DNA from: a virus
DNA length: 64,000 nt
Reading direction: 5' to 3' (one strand)
Virus record (IMG/VR): IMGVR_UViG_3300020370_000004
Coordinates: 1 to 64,000 of that record
How positions within the stretch are numbered: position 1 is the stretch's first letter; every line of letters begins with the position of its first letter. Under the pieces are notes generated by a model. The model was not told the DNA's origin. It saw nothing but the letters and a program-made list of their open reading frames with translations, and searched no databases. Below are positions 1 through 9,047 of the stretch, piece by piece. A program made the translations under genes and the position numbers.

Positions 1-45
1 TCTACCACGCCATACGCATGTGAGAACATAGTACCTTCCGTACAT
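1..45 (-). CDS. possible 5' end of the gene after the small repeat protein (partial)
   Basis: Only the first codons would lie in the window, so no product can be named. Two in-frame starts run open to the edge. One is an ATG at 45-43 with AGGA eight bases upstream. The other, in a different frame, is an ATG at 29-27 preceded by GGAAGG and a four-base spacer, and would begin MFSHAYGVV. In T4-type phages the large terminase gp17 usually follows gp16, but nothing visible here identifies it. The start cannot be decided from this sequence. Confidence 0.3.
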   Translation of the reverse strand, partial: MYGRYYVLTCVWRGR

Positions 46-62
46 TGTAGGGATCCTAGTCG

Positions 63-320
63 TCATCCTGTTACTGGGTCGCAATTTTCATCGTGACGCT
101 GATACGCTGCAGGAGTTCTAGCAGTATTGTTAGTATTCCTTGCTTGGTATGTACCAGGTGTTCTCGCAGTATTGTTAGTATTACGAGCTTGATAGTCAGC
201 GTTGAAGTTTTCGTACGTGACTGTACTCCAACCCTCATTACCTGCGAATTGGTTTACCGTAGTCTTGCCTGGTTGGGGACTTACGGGATCACAGTTTTCG
301 TCGTTTCTTTGGTATGCCAT
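63..320 (-). CDS. small Asn/Thr-rich repeat protein (85 aa), unknown function
   Basis: Unrecognised. The chosen ATG at 320 gives an 85-residue protein starting MAYQRNDENCDPV. A longer reading from 389 would run far into gp16, so the short form is preferred; it starts four bases after the gp16 stop. The protein is framed by two copies of one motif: QRNDENCDPV near the N terminus and QRHDENCDPV near the C terminus. Between them are two 15-residue repeats built on YQARNTNNTARTP. It is hydrophilic, with no membrane segment. The two Cys residues lie only in the framing motifs. No good ribosome-binding site is visible, so translation is probably coupled to gp16. Its place beside the packaging gene gives no firm role. 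Confidence 0.6.
   Translation of the reverse strand: MAYQRNDENCDPVSPQPGKTTVNQFAGNEGWSTVTYENFNADYQARNTNNTARTPGTYQARNTNNTARTPAAYQRHDENCDPVTG
109..195 (-). repeat. two 45-bp tandem repeats inside the small repeat gene
   Basis: Two copies spaced exactly 45 bases apart share a perfect 17-base core at 121-137 and 166-182 (gcagtattgttagtatt on the plus strand). Each encodes one 15-residue unit of the protein. The exact repeat suggests recent in-frame duplication. Confidence 0.75.
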
Positions 321-324
321 GTAG

Positions 325-738
325 CTATTTATCCGTTTTTTTCGATGCGTTCTTAAGCATCTTTTGGAGGTCAGCAGTACTACCAACAAACAGTGAGTTG
401 TTAGTTACTACTTTCTTAGCACTCTCTTCTTTGACAGCTTTCTTGTCCTTCTGTAGTGCCATAAGTTTGTCGGCAACATCACCTACGTGTTTGATGAGTT
501 GTCCAGCAACTTCGTATGCTCTAGGGTGATCAGAAGACATAGCCAAATCAAGAGCACCGTTGACAGCTTCTTGTCCTTTATCCACCAAGGCGTAAAGGTT
601 TCCTCGTGCATATTCATAATCATCCTGTACTTGATCTATTGCTTCCACCTTCTTCGGAGGTTTTGTAACCTCTGGTTTTGGTGTCACATCTTCTATTGAC
701 TCAACAATATCAAATGCTTTATCTAATCCATCATTCAT
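325..738 (-). CDS. gp16: small terminase subunit gp16
   Basis: T4-type gp16 recognises or regulates DNA entry into packaging and works with the large terminase gp17. The central segment (YARGNLYALVDKGQEAV, then HPRAYEVAGQLIKHVGDVA) is the helical pair typical of T4-like gp16. The N terminus is a short acidic/proline linker and the C terminus is lysine-rich. I take the ATG at 738 (MNDGLDKAFDIV, 137 residues), which overlaps the gp15 stop by eight bases; an in-frame start at 777 would add 13 residues inside gp15 and looks less likely. T4 gp16 is 164 residues. It ends the gp13-gp14-gp15-gp16 run in the usual T4 order. A late-promoter octamer overlaps its stop codon. Confidence 0.88.
   Translation of the reverse strand: MNDGLDKAFDIVESIEDVTPKPEVTKPPKKVEAIDQVQDDYEYARGNLYALVDKGQEAVNGALDLAMSSDHPRAYEVAGQLIKHVGDVADKLMALQKDKKAVKEESAKKVVTNNSLFVGSTADLQKMLKNASKKTDK
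326..333 (-). promoter_or_regulatory. candidate T4-type late promoter (GATAAATA)
   Basis: On the minus strand the octamer reads GATAAATA and contains the TAG region that stops gp16. T4 late promoters (TATAAATA) are read by the gp55 sigma factor. With normal spacing the transcript would begin at or very near the ATG at 320, so the small repeat protein would be nearly leaderless. The promoter may mainly serve genes further downstream, beyond position 1. Confidence 0.5.
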
Positions 739-1735
739 AATAAGATACCGATTCGCTAAATCCAAAGTCATCACCACTGGTTAGCAATGCATCATCAGTA
801 GCATCTATTAGATCAACAGGTGTACCAGATGATGCAGCTGCAGCAGTGGTACCATTCTGTGCTCTTCTAACAGATAGTTTATTTGGAGAAGTTTTACTCT
901 TAACATACATCACTTCATTACCAACTTCAATATATGATTGAGTAGGAATGTTGCTGTAATCAACCACCTCAACAGTTAAGTTTCTTGAGGTGATAGCACC
1001 TGCAAGTTCTGTAGTACCATCTTGGTTCTTGTCTGTAAGAGCTCTTGGTGTAACCTGATAAGCAACCTGTCTTGAAGTTGCCTTGTCGGGCATGTTTGTA
1101 TACATATCGACCTTTGCCTTCTTGATAGGACCAGCAGTTCCAACAGGACCAAAGATGTATGTCTTGCAAGTAAATTGCATAGTAACCAGAGTTATCTTTC
1201 TGTCATCGAAAGATCCTTCGTAGTCATCACTATAAGAAATACTATTCAATATAATAGGTATGTCCCTATAGTCTTTCATCTCATCAATCAATTTGATTGT
1301 CATTTGATATGATGGTTGGAAGACTGGAACTATCTGTTCTAGTATCTCTAAACTTTCGTCGTTGGTTTTTGATATAACATTGAGTTCAAAATCAATATTA
1401 TATGGTACAGGTGTGAACTGTTTTCTTACTGTATCCTTATCATCTGCCTTTACGTTCATAGTAATAGGAGCAAGTTTCCTAGAACTATCATATGATATTC
1501 CTGTCATCTCAAATGACAAACGTGGAACTGTGATAGCAACCTTCTGGTTGAGATCTGCCTGTTGTTCTAGTCTTGCTAAAAATTTCTGTCGAGGACCGTA
1601 TGCTAGAGGAACTTTCATCCTACTATAAATTGATCCGTCTTTGTTTTCTTTTCTACATTCTATATTATTGAAGAGTGTTCCAAATCCTATGACGCACTTT
1701 CTAATAATCTTATTGTATGTGTATGCACCTAACAT
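731..1735 (-). CDS. gp15: tail sheath stabiliser / tail completion protein gp15
   Basis: gp15 caps the tail tube and sheath and forms the joining surface for the head. The protein is 334 residues (T4 gp15 is 272). The N-terminal 200 residues match the gp15 pattern: a short loading segment (MLGAYTYNKIIRKCVIGFG), a conserved PLAYGPRQKFLARLEQQ block, and a beta-rich core with TPVPYNIDFELNVISK and FQPSYQMTIKLIDE. The C-terminal 100 residues are an extension with no clear relative, ending in an acidic tail. The start overlaps the gp14 stop as TAATG, so the two are translationally coupled. It sits between gp14 and gp16 as in T4. Confidence 0.92.
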   Translation of the reverse strand: MLGAYTYNKIIRKCVIGFGTLFNNIECRKENKDGSIYSRMKVPLAYGPRQKFLARLEQQADLNQKVAITVPRLSFEMTGISYDSSRKLAPITMNVKADDKDTVRKQFTPVPYNIDFELNVISKTNDESLEILEQIVPVFQPSYQMTIKLIDEMKDYRDIPIILNSISYSDDYEGSFDDRKITLVTMQFTCKTYIFGPVGTAGPIKKAKVDMYTNMPDKATSRQVAYQVTPRALTDKNQDGTTELAGAITSRNLTVEVVDYSNIPTQSYIEVGNEVMYVKSKTSPNKLSVRRAQNGTTAAAASSGTPVDLIDATDDALLTSGDDFGFSESVSYYE

Positions 1736-3072
1736 TATAAGTTACCTGCTATTCCAAATGGGTTTCCTTCACTGAAGTCAAGGATGTCATCTCCTTGTGA
1801 TTCAAAGGTGACAGCTTCAGAGTATTTAGGATCTGCAGTTGCCATCTCATCCCTACTATCTAGCACAATTGTAGCCCCAGACTCTGAACCAACTATTGAT
1901 TCACCTATTGTAAACGTACCAGTTGGGGACTTCAGTTTGACCCAACCTTCACCTGCATCCCACTCTACCATGTTAGCAGTTGAACCACTAGTACTACCAG
2001 TAACAGTTTCAGGGACAGTGAAGTCTCCTGAAATACCAACAGGTGCAGAACTAAACGTTGCAGTAGCAGTTGTATATCCAGTACCGCCCGCATCTATGTC
2101 CACTATCTTAACACTCTTATATCCTGAACCACCATTTACTATATTCAATGCAGTCAATGTTCCATTAGTAAAAGTGGGGAGTATGGTTGCAAATCTACCA
2201 GGACTATCTGGAGAACTAATAACTAGGGATACTCTATCTTCATCATAGTTTGCACCACCGCTTACTATCTGTACTGCTCTGATCTCACCTTCTTTCACTG
2301 TTGCTCTTATGATAGCAGATGCTGTTGGTGACCCACCACTGAGTGTTATGTTGGCAAGATATGCTGTTGCAGTTGCACCACTACCATCACCAGCGATAGT
2401 AACTGTTGGTGCTTCATTATACTTAGATCCATTTTGATCAATGTAAATTTGATCTATGACTCCAGAATTTATTGTGGGAGTACCAGTAGCAGTAGTACCA
2501 TTGATAGGTAGATAGTAATGTTTTACAGTGTAACCGTAATCCACTAGACCCTCATCACCATCAAATACATCTCCTTGCTCGTCGCTGTACTCGAATAGTT
2601 CTGCCTTCAGTTTATATACGTAACCTTTACCTAATTGATAGAAAGGTTCTTCATGCTCTACGAATTTTATTTCAAAGTAATTACTTGTTAATGGGAAATA
2701 TATTAAGTCACCTTCTTGTGGTCTCTCAGGTGCTTTGTAATCTGGATCCAGTAAAAGGAATTGAGATATAAGATCTGAAAATCTCTGAGCAGAGATAACC
2801 ATAGTTATTTCATCTTGCTGTGCTACACCAAACTTTGTGAGTAGATCTCCATTGCCAGCAAATCCTTCTGGGTTCTCTAGGTATGCTTCAATAATATATG
2901 CATCATTAAACTCACCAATTACTTCTTCATTAAAGACACCATCAGTCTGCATGATCTCTCTAGGGCAGTAGAGTATATCCATCCCAAACATTTTGAGATG
3001 CTCTTCTACTAAGTTCTGCAATAAGAACTGTTCGTTCCTAGTGCCATGTGTGAAGTAAGTGGATCTTGCCAT
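1735..3072 (-). CDS. gp14: neck protein gp14 with a GSGY-repeat insertion
   Basis: gp14 forms the head completion/neck complex with gp13. Residues 1-185 look like ordinary gp14 (FLLQNLVEEHLKMFGMDILY, then GDLIYFPLTSNYFEIKFVEH and FYQLGKGYVYKLKAELFEYS). The last 30 residues (ILDFSEGNPFG) resemble the usual acidic C terminus of phage gp14. Between them, residues about 195-410 are an insertion of beta repeats containing GDGSGATATAYL, VSGGANYDEDRV, IVNGGSGYKSVKIV and AGGTGYTTATATF. T4 gp14 is 256 residues against 445 here, and the insertion explains the difference. The same repeat type occurs in gp8 and in three giant proteins of this window. The gene overlaps gp15 by one base and abuts gp13 at the shared base 3072. 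Confidence 0.92.
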   Translation of the reverse strand: MARSTYFTHGTRNEQFLLQNLVEEHLKMFGMDILYCPREIMQTDGVFNEEVIGEFNDAYIIEAYLENPEGFAGNGDLLTKFGVAQQDEITMVISAQRFSDLISQFLLLDPDYKAPERPQEGDLIYFPLTSNYFEIKFVEHEEPFYQLGKGYVYKLKAELFEYSDEQGDVFDGDEGLVDYGYTVKHYYLPINGTTATGTPTINSGVIDQIYIDQNGSKYNEAPTVTIAGDGSGATATAYLANITLSGGSPTASAIIRATVKEGEIRAVQIVSGGANYDEDRVSLVISSPDSPGRFATILPTFTNGTLTALNIVNGGSGYKSVKIVDIDAGGTGYTTATATFSSAPVGISGDFTVPETVTGSTSGSTANMVEWDAGEGWVKLKSPTGTFTIGESIVGSESGATIVLDSRDEMATADPKYSEAVTFESQGDDILDFSEGNPFGIAGNL

Positions 3073-3887
3073 TAGCCAATCATATCCATAGGCATAGTCT
3101 CATAGACTGTGAGCATTTCGTCTTCTAGTTTTTGTACCTTCTCTTTACCTTCGTTATAAATGAACTCACCATTCATAGTAATTCCACCTGGCAATTGTGC
3201 TCCTTGGAACTTGATTAAGTTAGCACCCCACTGTCTTTGAATTAAGGCAGACACATATCTCTTCATCCATATATCATTGTACACTGCTGTATCTGCAGTC
3301 GGATCAATAGCACGATAACATTCCAGAACTAGGAAGTCATCTGTATTGACATCAGTTTTCCAGTCTAGATCTAAGTAAAGTTTGTTTCCTCTTAACTGAA
3401 ATCTTGTTTGCTTTTGTCCCTCTAATAAGAAATATATGTCTTCTAGTCTACGGTTAACCATCTCATAGGTTAAGATTTCTGTATTGGTTAGATCCCAAAG
3501 GTCATTCAATCTCCACTGATACCTAACATCAAACAAGTTAGTTACGTTCTTAGATACAAATGGGAATACCTTAATCACACTAGTGACATACTCAGGCATC
3601 TTTACATAATTATTCTGTTCTGAATAGTCAACAGCGAGAGCATTAGAAGTACCAGATGCAATAGTAGTGGTAGTATCAGTGACCATGTTTTCACGCATGG
3701 CTTCACTCCACTTAATTTTTACGTGGGTTCTGATGTAACCATCACTATTTCTTTCATTGTAAAACTGGATAGCATCATCTACTAGATCATCTATCTGATC
3801 ATCCTCTATGTTTATTTCTAGGACTGGTGCACCGTTTTGACGTAATGCATAATCTATCAGTCCCTGTCTTGTTGAAGCTTTAGCCAT
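3072..3887 (-). CDS. gp13: neck protein gp13
   Basis: gp13 closes the filled head and, with gp14, makes the docking site for the tail. The 271-residue product has the expected gp13 features: an N-terminal helix (TRQGLIDYALRQNGAPVLEI), the acidic DDQIDDLVDDAIQFYNE helix, a central beta region (YVKMPEYVTSVIKVFPF), and the LDLDWKTDVNTDDFLVLECY block followed by a Trp/Arg-rich helix (YVSALIQRQWGANLIKFQG). T4 gp13 is 309 residues. It starts one base after the stop of the protease gene and shares base 3072 with gp14, so it belongs to the same transcript as the protease. Confidence 0.93.
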   Translation of the reverse strand: MAKASTRQGLIDYALRQNGAPVLEINIEDDQIDDLVDDAIQFYNERNSDGYIRTHVKIKWSEAMRENMVTDTTTTIASGTSNALAVDYSEQNNYVKMPEYVTSVIKVFPFVSKNVTNLFDVRYQWRLNDLWDLTNTEILTYEMVNRRLEDIYFLLEGQKQTRFQLRGNKLYLDLDWKTDVNTDDFLVLECYRAIDPTADTAVYNDIWMKRYVSALIQRQWGANLIKFQGAQLPGGITMNGEFIYNEGKEKVQKLEDEMLTVYETMPMDMIG

Positions 3888-3888
3888 T

Positions 3889-6800
3889 TTAAACTGGGTT
3901 GACGTTGAATCTAATTCTTACATAATATGTAGTATTAGAACTGAGGTTTACAGCACCTGGTAAAGTATACTGTGTTAAGTTTGTTGAGTTACCAAGAGAT
4001 TGGTGAACAATAGTTGCAAATGTATTTGCAGGTGAGAACTGCCAATCACTAGATGAATGCTGATATCCAGTCTTCATCGCAATAGGATCAACTTGGATCG
4101 TTGGGTTAAAGGCAGGTGTTATTGTTTGAATATCTGGTTGGTCAACAAGAGGTGTGGAAAAGTTTACTGCTGATGTGTATGAACTTTCCAAGTTTGCATT
4201 GTCTCTAAATTTAACCTGTACAGAATAGGTAACATCAAAATCTAATGTTCCTGGTGTCACTGTGAATGATGTTTTATTATTCTCATCACCATTTGGTAGT
4301 GTGTTAGTTGTATCATATACAGTTACGTTGTCTGCAACTCTTCTAATTCTCCAGAAGGTTGCCTTATGTGTTGAACCTGCATACTCAGATACAAATGGAG
4401 CAGTTGTAATAACTGGTTGTCTTGATAATGTTTTATTAGTATCTGTATCAATAAATGGAGCTACAGATGCTGGTGCTGATACAAATTCAGATTCATTAAC
4501 TGTTAGAGTAGCAGCATTAGATGTTACTGATGTTGCTGCTGTATTAGATAACACACAACGGAACTGCTCGTTTGGTGTTGTTGGATATGTTGTTGCGGGA
4601 GTAGTATAAGTTGATGAATTTGCACCATTTATATTTGACCAACTTACTGCATTGTCAACAGACTTCTGCCACTGGTATGATATTACATCACTGGTTATTG
4701 ATGCTCCAATATTAAATGTTGCAGTGCCACCCTCAATAACAGCCTGTGACTGTGGATGAGTTTGAATAGTGATAACACGTAAAACAGTTAATACTGCAAA
4801 GTTAGAAGTTATGGATGCTGCTGCTCCAACAAGAGATGCCACACAACGATAACGATCATTTCCATCATCAGCATATACTAGACTTGGTGTGGTATATGAT
4901 GCTGAGGTTGCTCCACCAACAGTTACATAGTTTGCACCATTATCATCCGATCTTTCCCACTGGTAAGTTGGGGCACCACTGGATGTTGATGTAGTAATTG
5001 CAAAGTTTGCAGTACCACCTTCATTAGCAGTTACGTTAGATGGTTGTGCTGTGATAGAGAATGTTCTTTGAACTGTTAGTGTAACTGCATTAGTGGTTAC
5101 ATCTGCAGCAGCACCTACTGCTGCTATAACACAACGATACTGATCATTATGATCTACTGCGTATGTTGTTGCTGATGTTGTATAAGATGCTGAGGTTGCT
5201 CCGCCAACTGGTGAAAAACTGTTACCTCCATCATCTGATCTTTCCCACTGATATGTAACACTAGGTTCGTGTGCAGACTGACCACCTGCAGAACCACCAC
5301 CTCCACCAGAAGGTGTATCAAAACTTTCCACATCAAAGGATGATGTCGCAGCATTACCACCAACAGGTGACATAGTAACACCACCAAGTGTGGTGAATGT
5401 TGCAGTCTGAGTTTCATCAACTGTTGCATCAGATGGTTGGGATGATACAACAACTGTTACTGTTTCTACCTGTAATGTAGCAGCATTAGATGGAAGCTGT
5501 GTTGCACCTGGTGCTGAAAGCAAACAACGATATTGATATTCATCTTGTGTTGTTGTTAATGTCTCAGTAGTATATGTTGAAGTAGTACCACCAGAACCTG
5601 TTGAAACATTAGACCATGACGAACCACCTGTGATAGATACTTGCCATTGGAATGTGATATCTCCTGCATCATTATCAGATGTAGTAGCAGCAACACCAAA
5701 AGATTGAGTGCCTCCAACTGCACCAGTTGCATTGACTGGTTGTGAAGTTATATTGATTGTTCTCTGTACTAAGTTACGTGCAACGCTTGATGTTACATTA
5801 GTAGCACCAGGACATGAGACTATACAACGATAGTAGTCACCATAGTCGGCATCGTATGTGGTAGCAGCTGTGATATATGTAGCTGCAGTTCCCCCAGTAG
5901 AAGTATAATTTATTCCATCACCATTCTCAGATTTCTGCCAATCATATGTAAGTACAGCACCATCTGCAGTAGAACCAGCAATAGTAAATGTGGCAGTTGC
6001 AGGTGCCATTGGTTGTTGATCAGTTGGTTGATTACTTATAGTAATGACTCTGAATACTGTTAGTACAACTGCATTTGTATAGGATGGTTGAACAGCAGTA
6101 GCAGTATCCATCTTACAACGGAACTGATATGTGTTCTTCAAGAAGTCATCATCTACTGTTAAAGTATTTGTTGTTGCTCCACTATATCCACCACTGTTAG
6201 GAACGTTAGACCAACCAACTCCACCATTAGTTGATACTTCCCATTGGAATGTAATGGTAGATCCATCAGAACTAATACCAGATACAGGACCAAACGTAGC
6301 AGTGTTACCAGAACCTGCTTCAACAGAAGCACCACTTGGTTGCTGTGTGATAGTAACTAGAACACCAGTTCCTGTTGTGATAAATGAATATGATCTAGCA
6401 TTACCTGTGGTATTCTCAGTTACAGTAAAGTTGAATGTAGTGTCAAGATAATCCGAAGTTACAGTACCACTTAATGCACCTGTTGCTATATCCAATCCCA
6501 ATCCAGACGCAGCGATAGAGTCTCCACTAAGAGTATATGCTTCTAAGGTTGGTTCGGATGCAAAGGTAGTACCAGATAAACCTAAATCAATATTAACACT
6601 CTGACCATTAGTAAATGATCCTATAGCACCAGAATTAGTTGTCCAAGTTACATTGGTATCAACAAATGGGAAGAATGCACCACGCTTAGTGGTTAGTGAA
6701 GGACCCGTTTCATCATACTTAAAGTCAACACCACTATCTACTGGATAGTATATTACATTAGTATATGTACCAGTACCTGCAGCTTCTTGTGTATCTGTTT

Positions 6801-9006
6801 GAGATCTCAGTGTTACTGATCTAGAAACTACGCCATCAATACTTTCATGTGTTTTCTCTTCTGGTTTAACCAATGCCAAATAGTTTCCAGTACCACCACC
6901 TGTTGTACCTGCAGTAGCATTAGTAGAGTTCTGTACAGTAATAGTATTATTAACAGCACTCTCTGCCTGAATAGTTAACCATCCACTCTGTGATAATGCA
7001 GCAACGTCAATACCACCAACTGTCATACTAGCTGTTGAACCTGTTGTTCTTAACTGACACTTTCTACCAACATTACCAATAAAGTGAGCAGCGTCGGCTG
7101 GATCAAACTTGATTACAAGGAACTGAGATCCAGCTAATGTTTCAAATGGATTGTCTATTAGTCTTCTATCATCAATACTATTAGTAGGGTAACTTGATAC
7201 AGCACCTCTTGTTATATCTCCTGATGCTCCACCAGTTCTAATGAATGTCTTAGCAAGACCAGGTAAATTATTTGTACTTAATGAATATCCATTTTTACCA
7301 CACCATGCTGCAATAATACCTGTGACTAAAGGACCTGAGAATGATGTACCTGCAATGGTCTGATAGTTTGCAGCGTTTGTATATGGTGTATTAGCAGTCC
7401 AGTCATACTGTGGTGTAAGAATTCTAGCACCTGGTGCTACAGTTGTTACACCTCCACCATAGTTAGAGAAGTCTGCCCACCTGTCATTATATTCTGTAGC
7501 ACCAACAGATATCTTATTCTGGTTTGTGTCTACGTTGTTGATACCACCTGTACTGTTGTCTGCATAACCTGCAGTTCTAGTACCTGCAATACACTTACCC
7601 TGTATAGGTCCAGCAAATGCATCACTGCTATTCTTGAAACCATTACCAGCTGACCTGACTATAATAATATTATTTGTACTAGAAATAGTACCCTCGATAT
7701 CATCTAGGATCTCCTCGTCAGTACCAGTGTCATCACCACTGTCGTTCAGTTCAACATATGGATATGTCTCTGTAGGAATGGTAGGTCCGAATGATGAGTT
7801 GATTACAGCTGGACGGGTGTTACCTTTATAATTGGCATTACCACTATCATTGTGATCAATAACTGCCTGATAAGCACCTAGGATATCGGTGTAACTACCA
7901 GACAAACCACTGTTAAAACACTTAAGTGCATAGATCTTGGCGTTCCTACTTATCCCAGCCGTTCTTCCAGCTGAAAGGATTGCACAATATGTACCATGTC
8001 CATTGTCATCTTCGTTAGTACTATATGGACTTGTATATCCAGTAACCTCATATACCCTATAGTTCTGTTGCTCTGAAGTACCATTTAAGTCAGATACAAA
8101 GTCTGGGTCATACAACTCAGGGTGAAGAGCAGCGTTGTTACCAGTTGGTCTACTTGCTCCACGCACACCTGTATCAAGTACATAGATGTCAACTCCATCT
8201 CCTGACTGGTTGAAACTAAATTGATTGTTTAAATATTGCCTGTCTTGTTTTGATAGTCTATCTAAGTGCCAGTAATCATGGACGTTGATTGTACCGAACC
8301 TGTCTGGAACTGCACCATATCTTCCCATACCAGAGTGAAGAGTACAATAGAAGTATAGGATAGATGGTGTACCTGTACCAATAACTATCTCAGTACTTGC
8401 ACCTGCCTGACCTGGTGTTCCTGATACGGTTACACCTGTGGTCATTTCAGAACCACCTGTAGTGTGTATACCGTCTGGAGTTAAAGAAAATCTTAGTGGA
8501 TGATTAGCGTTTGATGTATCTGACTGATCAAATGTATATGTTGCTCCTTGTAAGAAACCAGTCTGGTTATTATATCTTGAATATGTACCGCCTTGACTTG
8601 ATGAGAATGTATAGTAATTATTACCTGCTATGTTCTGAACCTTTACATATATGGTTCCAGTACCACTACCTGTTAAGTTTCTAGTATTAGAAGTCGCAGT
8701 GTTTTCACCAGTAGTATTTAAACTTGTTGATCCACTGGTATCTATTGATAGAGCACCTGTGTCCACAGGGTCTAGAGAAAATGCTTGTTCATCCCATGTT
8801 ACTTTCTTGACAACAGAAAGTGCACGTAACTTCTCGATCAACCCAGACTCATACTTCTCTGGGCAATCAAAAGTTATGATTGAAAAACTTCTATAGGATG
8901 TTACAAATGTAAGAAACCCATATATGTCTTGGATACCTTTTACAGCCGAATCCAGACTATATCTATCAGCTACCCTTACGACTACTCGCTTCATTAGTAT
9001 TGGCAC
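3889..9006 (-). CDS. giant virion-associated subtilisin-like protease with cupredoxin-like and Ig-like domains
   Basis: This 1705-residue multidomain protein carries a complete S8 (subtilase) catalytic set: Asp278 (DIYVLDTG), His337 (DNGHGTYCA), oxyanion Asn455 (RSAGNG) and Ser555 (IAGTSFSGP). Residues 1-80 resemble an I9-type propeptide. Residues about 115-243 form a cupredoxin-like domain with His169 and C221-x2-H224-x2-M227, the spacing of amicyanin-type copper sites. Downstream come a cadherin-like region (about 790-880), six Ig-like domains (about 885-1503, each with a Trp and an FRC/YRC-type Cys), then Fn3-like strands to the end. The GTG at 9006 is chosen because AAGGA lies five bases upstream; the ATG four codons later is too far from it. 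It heads the gp13-gp16 operon, where T4 has fibritin. The protease fold is clear. Its target (self-maturation, host surface or polymer) is unknown. Confidence 0.85.
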   Translation of the reverse strand: MPILMKRVVVRVADRYSLDSAVKGIQDIYGFLTFVTSYRSFSIITFDCPEKYESGLIEKLRALSVVKKVTWDEQAFSLDPVDTGALSIDTSGSTSLNTTGENTATSNTRNLTGSGTGTIYVKVQNIAGNNYYTFSSSQGGTYSRYNNQTGFLQGATYTFDQSDTSNANHPLRFSLTPDGIHTTGGSEMTTGVTVSGTPGQAGASTEIVIGTGTPSILYFYCTLHSGMGRYGAVPDRFGTINVHDYWHLDRLSKQDRQYLNNQFSFNQSGDGVDIYVLDTGVRGASRPTGNNAALHPELYDPDFVSDLNGTSEQQNYRVYEVTGYTSPYSTNEDDNGHGTYCAILSAGRTAGISRNAKIYALKCFNSGLSGSYTDILGAYQAVIDHNDSGNANYKGNTRPAVINSSFGPTIPTETYPYVELNDSGDDTGTDEEILDDIEGTISSTNNIIIVRSAGNGFKNSSDAFAGPIQGKCIAGTRTAGYADNSTGGINNVDTNQNKISVGATEYNDRWADFSNYGGGVTTVAPGARILTPQYDWTANTPYTNAANYQTIAGTSFSGPLVTGIIAAWCGKNGYSLSTNNLPGLAKTFIRTGGASGDITRGAVSSYPTNSIDDRRLIDNPFETLAGSQFLVIKFDPADAAHFIGNVGRKCQLRTTGSTASMTVGGIDVAALSQSGWLTIQAESAVNNTITVQNSTNATAGTTGGGTGNYLALVKPEEKTHESIDGVVSRSVTLRSQTDTQEAAGTGTYTNVIYYPVDSGVDFKYDETGPSLTTKRGAFFPFVDTNVTWTTNSGAIGSFTNGQSVNIDLGLSGTTFASEPTLEAYTLSGDSIAASGLGLDIATGALSGTVTSDYLDTTFNFTVTENTTGNARSYSFITTGTGVLVTITQQPSGASVEAGSGNTATFGPVSGISSDGSTITFQWEVSTNGGVGWSNVPNSGGYSGATTNTLTVDDDFLKNTYQFRCKMDTATAVQPSYTNAVVLTVFRVITISNQPTDQQPMAPATATFTIAGSTADGAVLTYDWQKSENGDGINYTSTGGTAATYITAATTYDADYGDYYRCIVSCPGATNVTSSVARNLVQRTINITSQPVNATGAVGGTQSFGVAATTSDNDAGDITFQWQVSITGGSSWSNVSTGSGGTTSTYTTETLTTTQDEYQYRCLLSAPGATQLPSNAATLQVETVTVVVSSQPSDATVDETQTATFTTLGGVTMSPVGGNAATSSFDVESFDTPSGGGGGSAGGQSAHEPSVTYQWERSDDGGNSFSPVGGATSASYTTSATTYAVDHNDQYRCVIAAVGAAADVTTNAVTLTVQRTFSITAQPSNVTANEGGTANFAITTSTSSGAPTYQWERSDDNGANYVTVGGATSASYTTPSLVYADDGNDRYRCVASLVGAAASITSNFAVLTVLRVITIQTHPQSQAVIEGGTATFNIGASITSDVISYQWQKSVDNAVSWSNINGANSSTYTTPATTYPTTPNEQFRCVLSNTAATSVTSNAATLTVNESEFVSAPASVAPFIDTDTNKTLSRQPVITTAPFVSEYAGSTHKATFWRIRRVADNVTVYDTTNTLPNGDENNKTSFTVTPGTLDFDVTYSVQVKFRDNANLESSYTSAVNFSTPLVDQPDIQTITPAFNPTIQVDPIAMKTGYQHSSSDWQFSPANTFATIVHQSLGNSTNLTQYTLPGAVNLSSNTTYYVRIRFNVNPV

Positions 9007-9022
9007 TATAATCCTTCAGATC

Positions 9023-9030
9023 TATTTAGT
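9023..9030 (-). promoter_or_regulatory. candidate late promoter (ACTAAATA) for the protease-gp13-gp14-gp15-gp16 operon
   Basis: The minus strand reads ACTAAATA followed by GATCTGAAGGATTATA and the GTG start of the protease. This gives a short leader with a clear AAGGA ribosome site. It lies just downstream of a strong terminator, so it is well placed to start a new transcript. Confidence 0.55.
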
Positions 9031-9047
9031 CGCAAAAACCTTAGGAC

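Noticed and set aside
325-777. Longer gp16 start at 777
   Set aside because: It would add 13 residues deep in the end of gp15; the ATG at 738 gives a normal short overlap and a more typical N terminus.
3889-9006. Inteins or introns inside the giant genes
   Set aside because: The frames run uninterrupted, with no splice-type Cys/Ser ... HN(C/S) blocks or endonuclease motifs that I could see.
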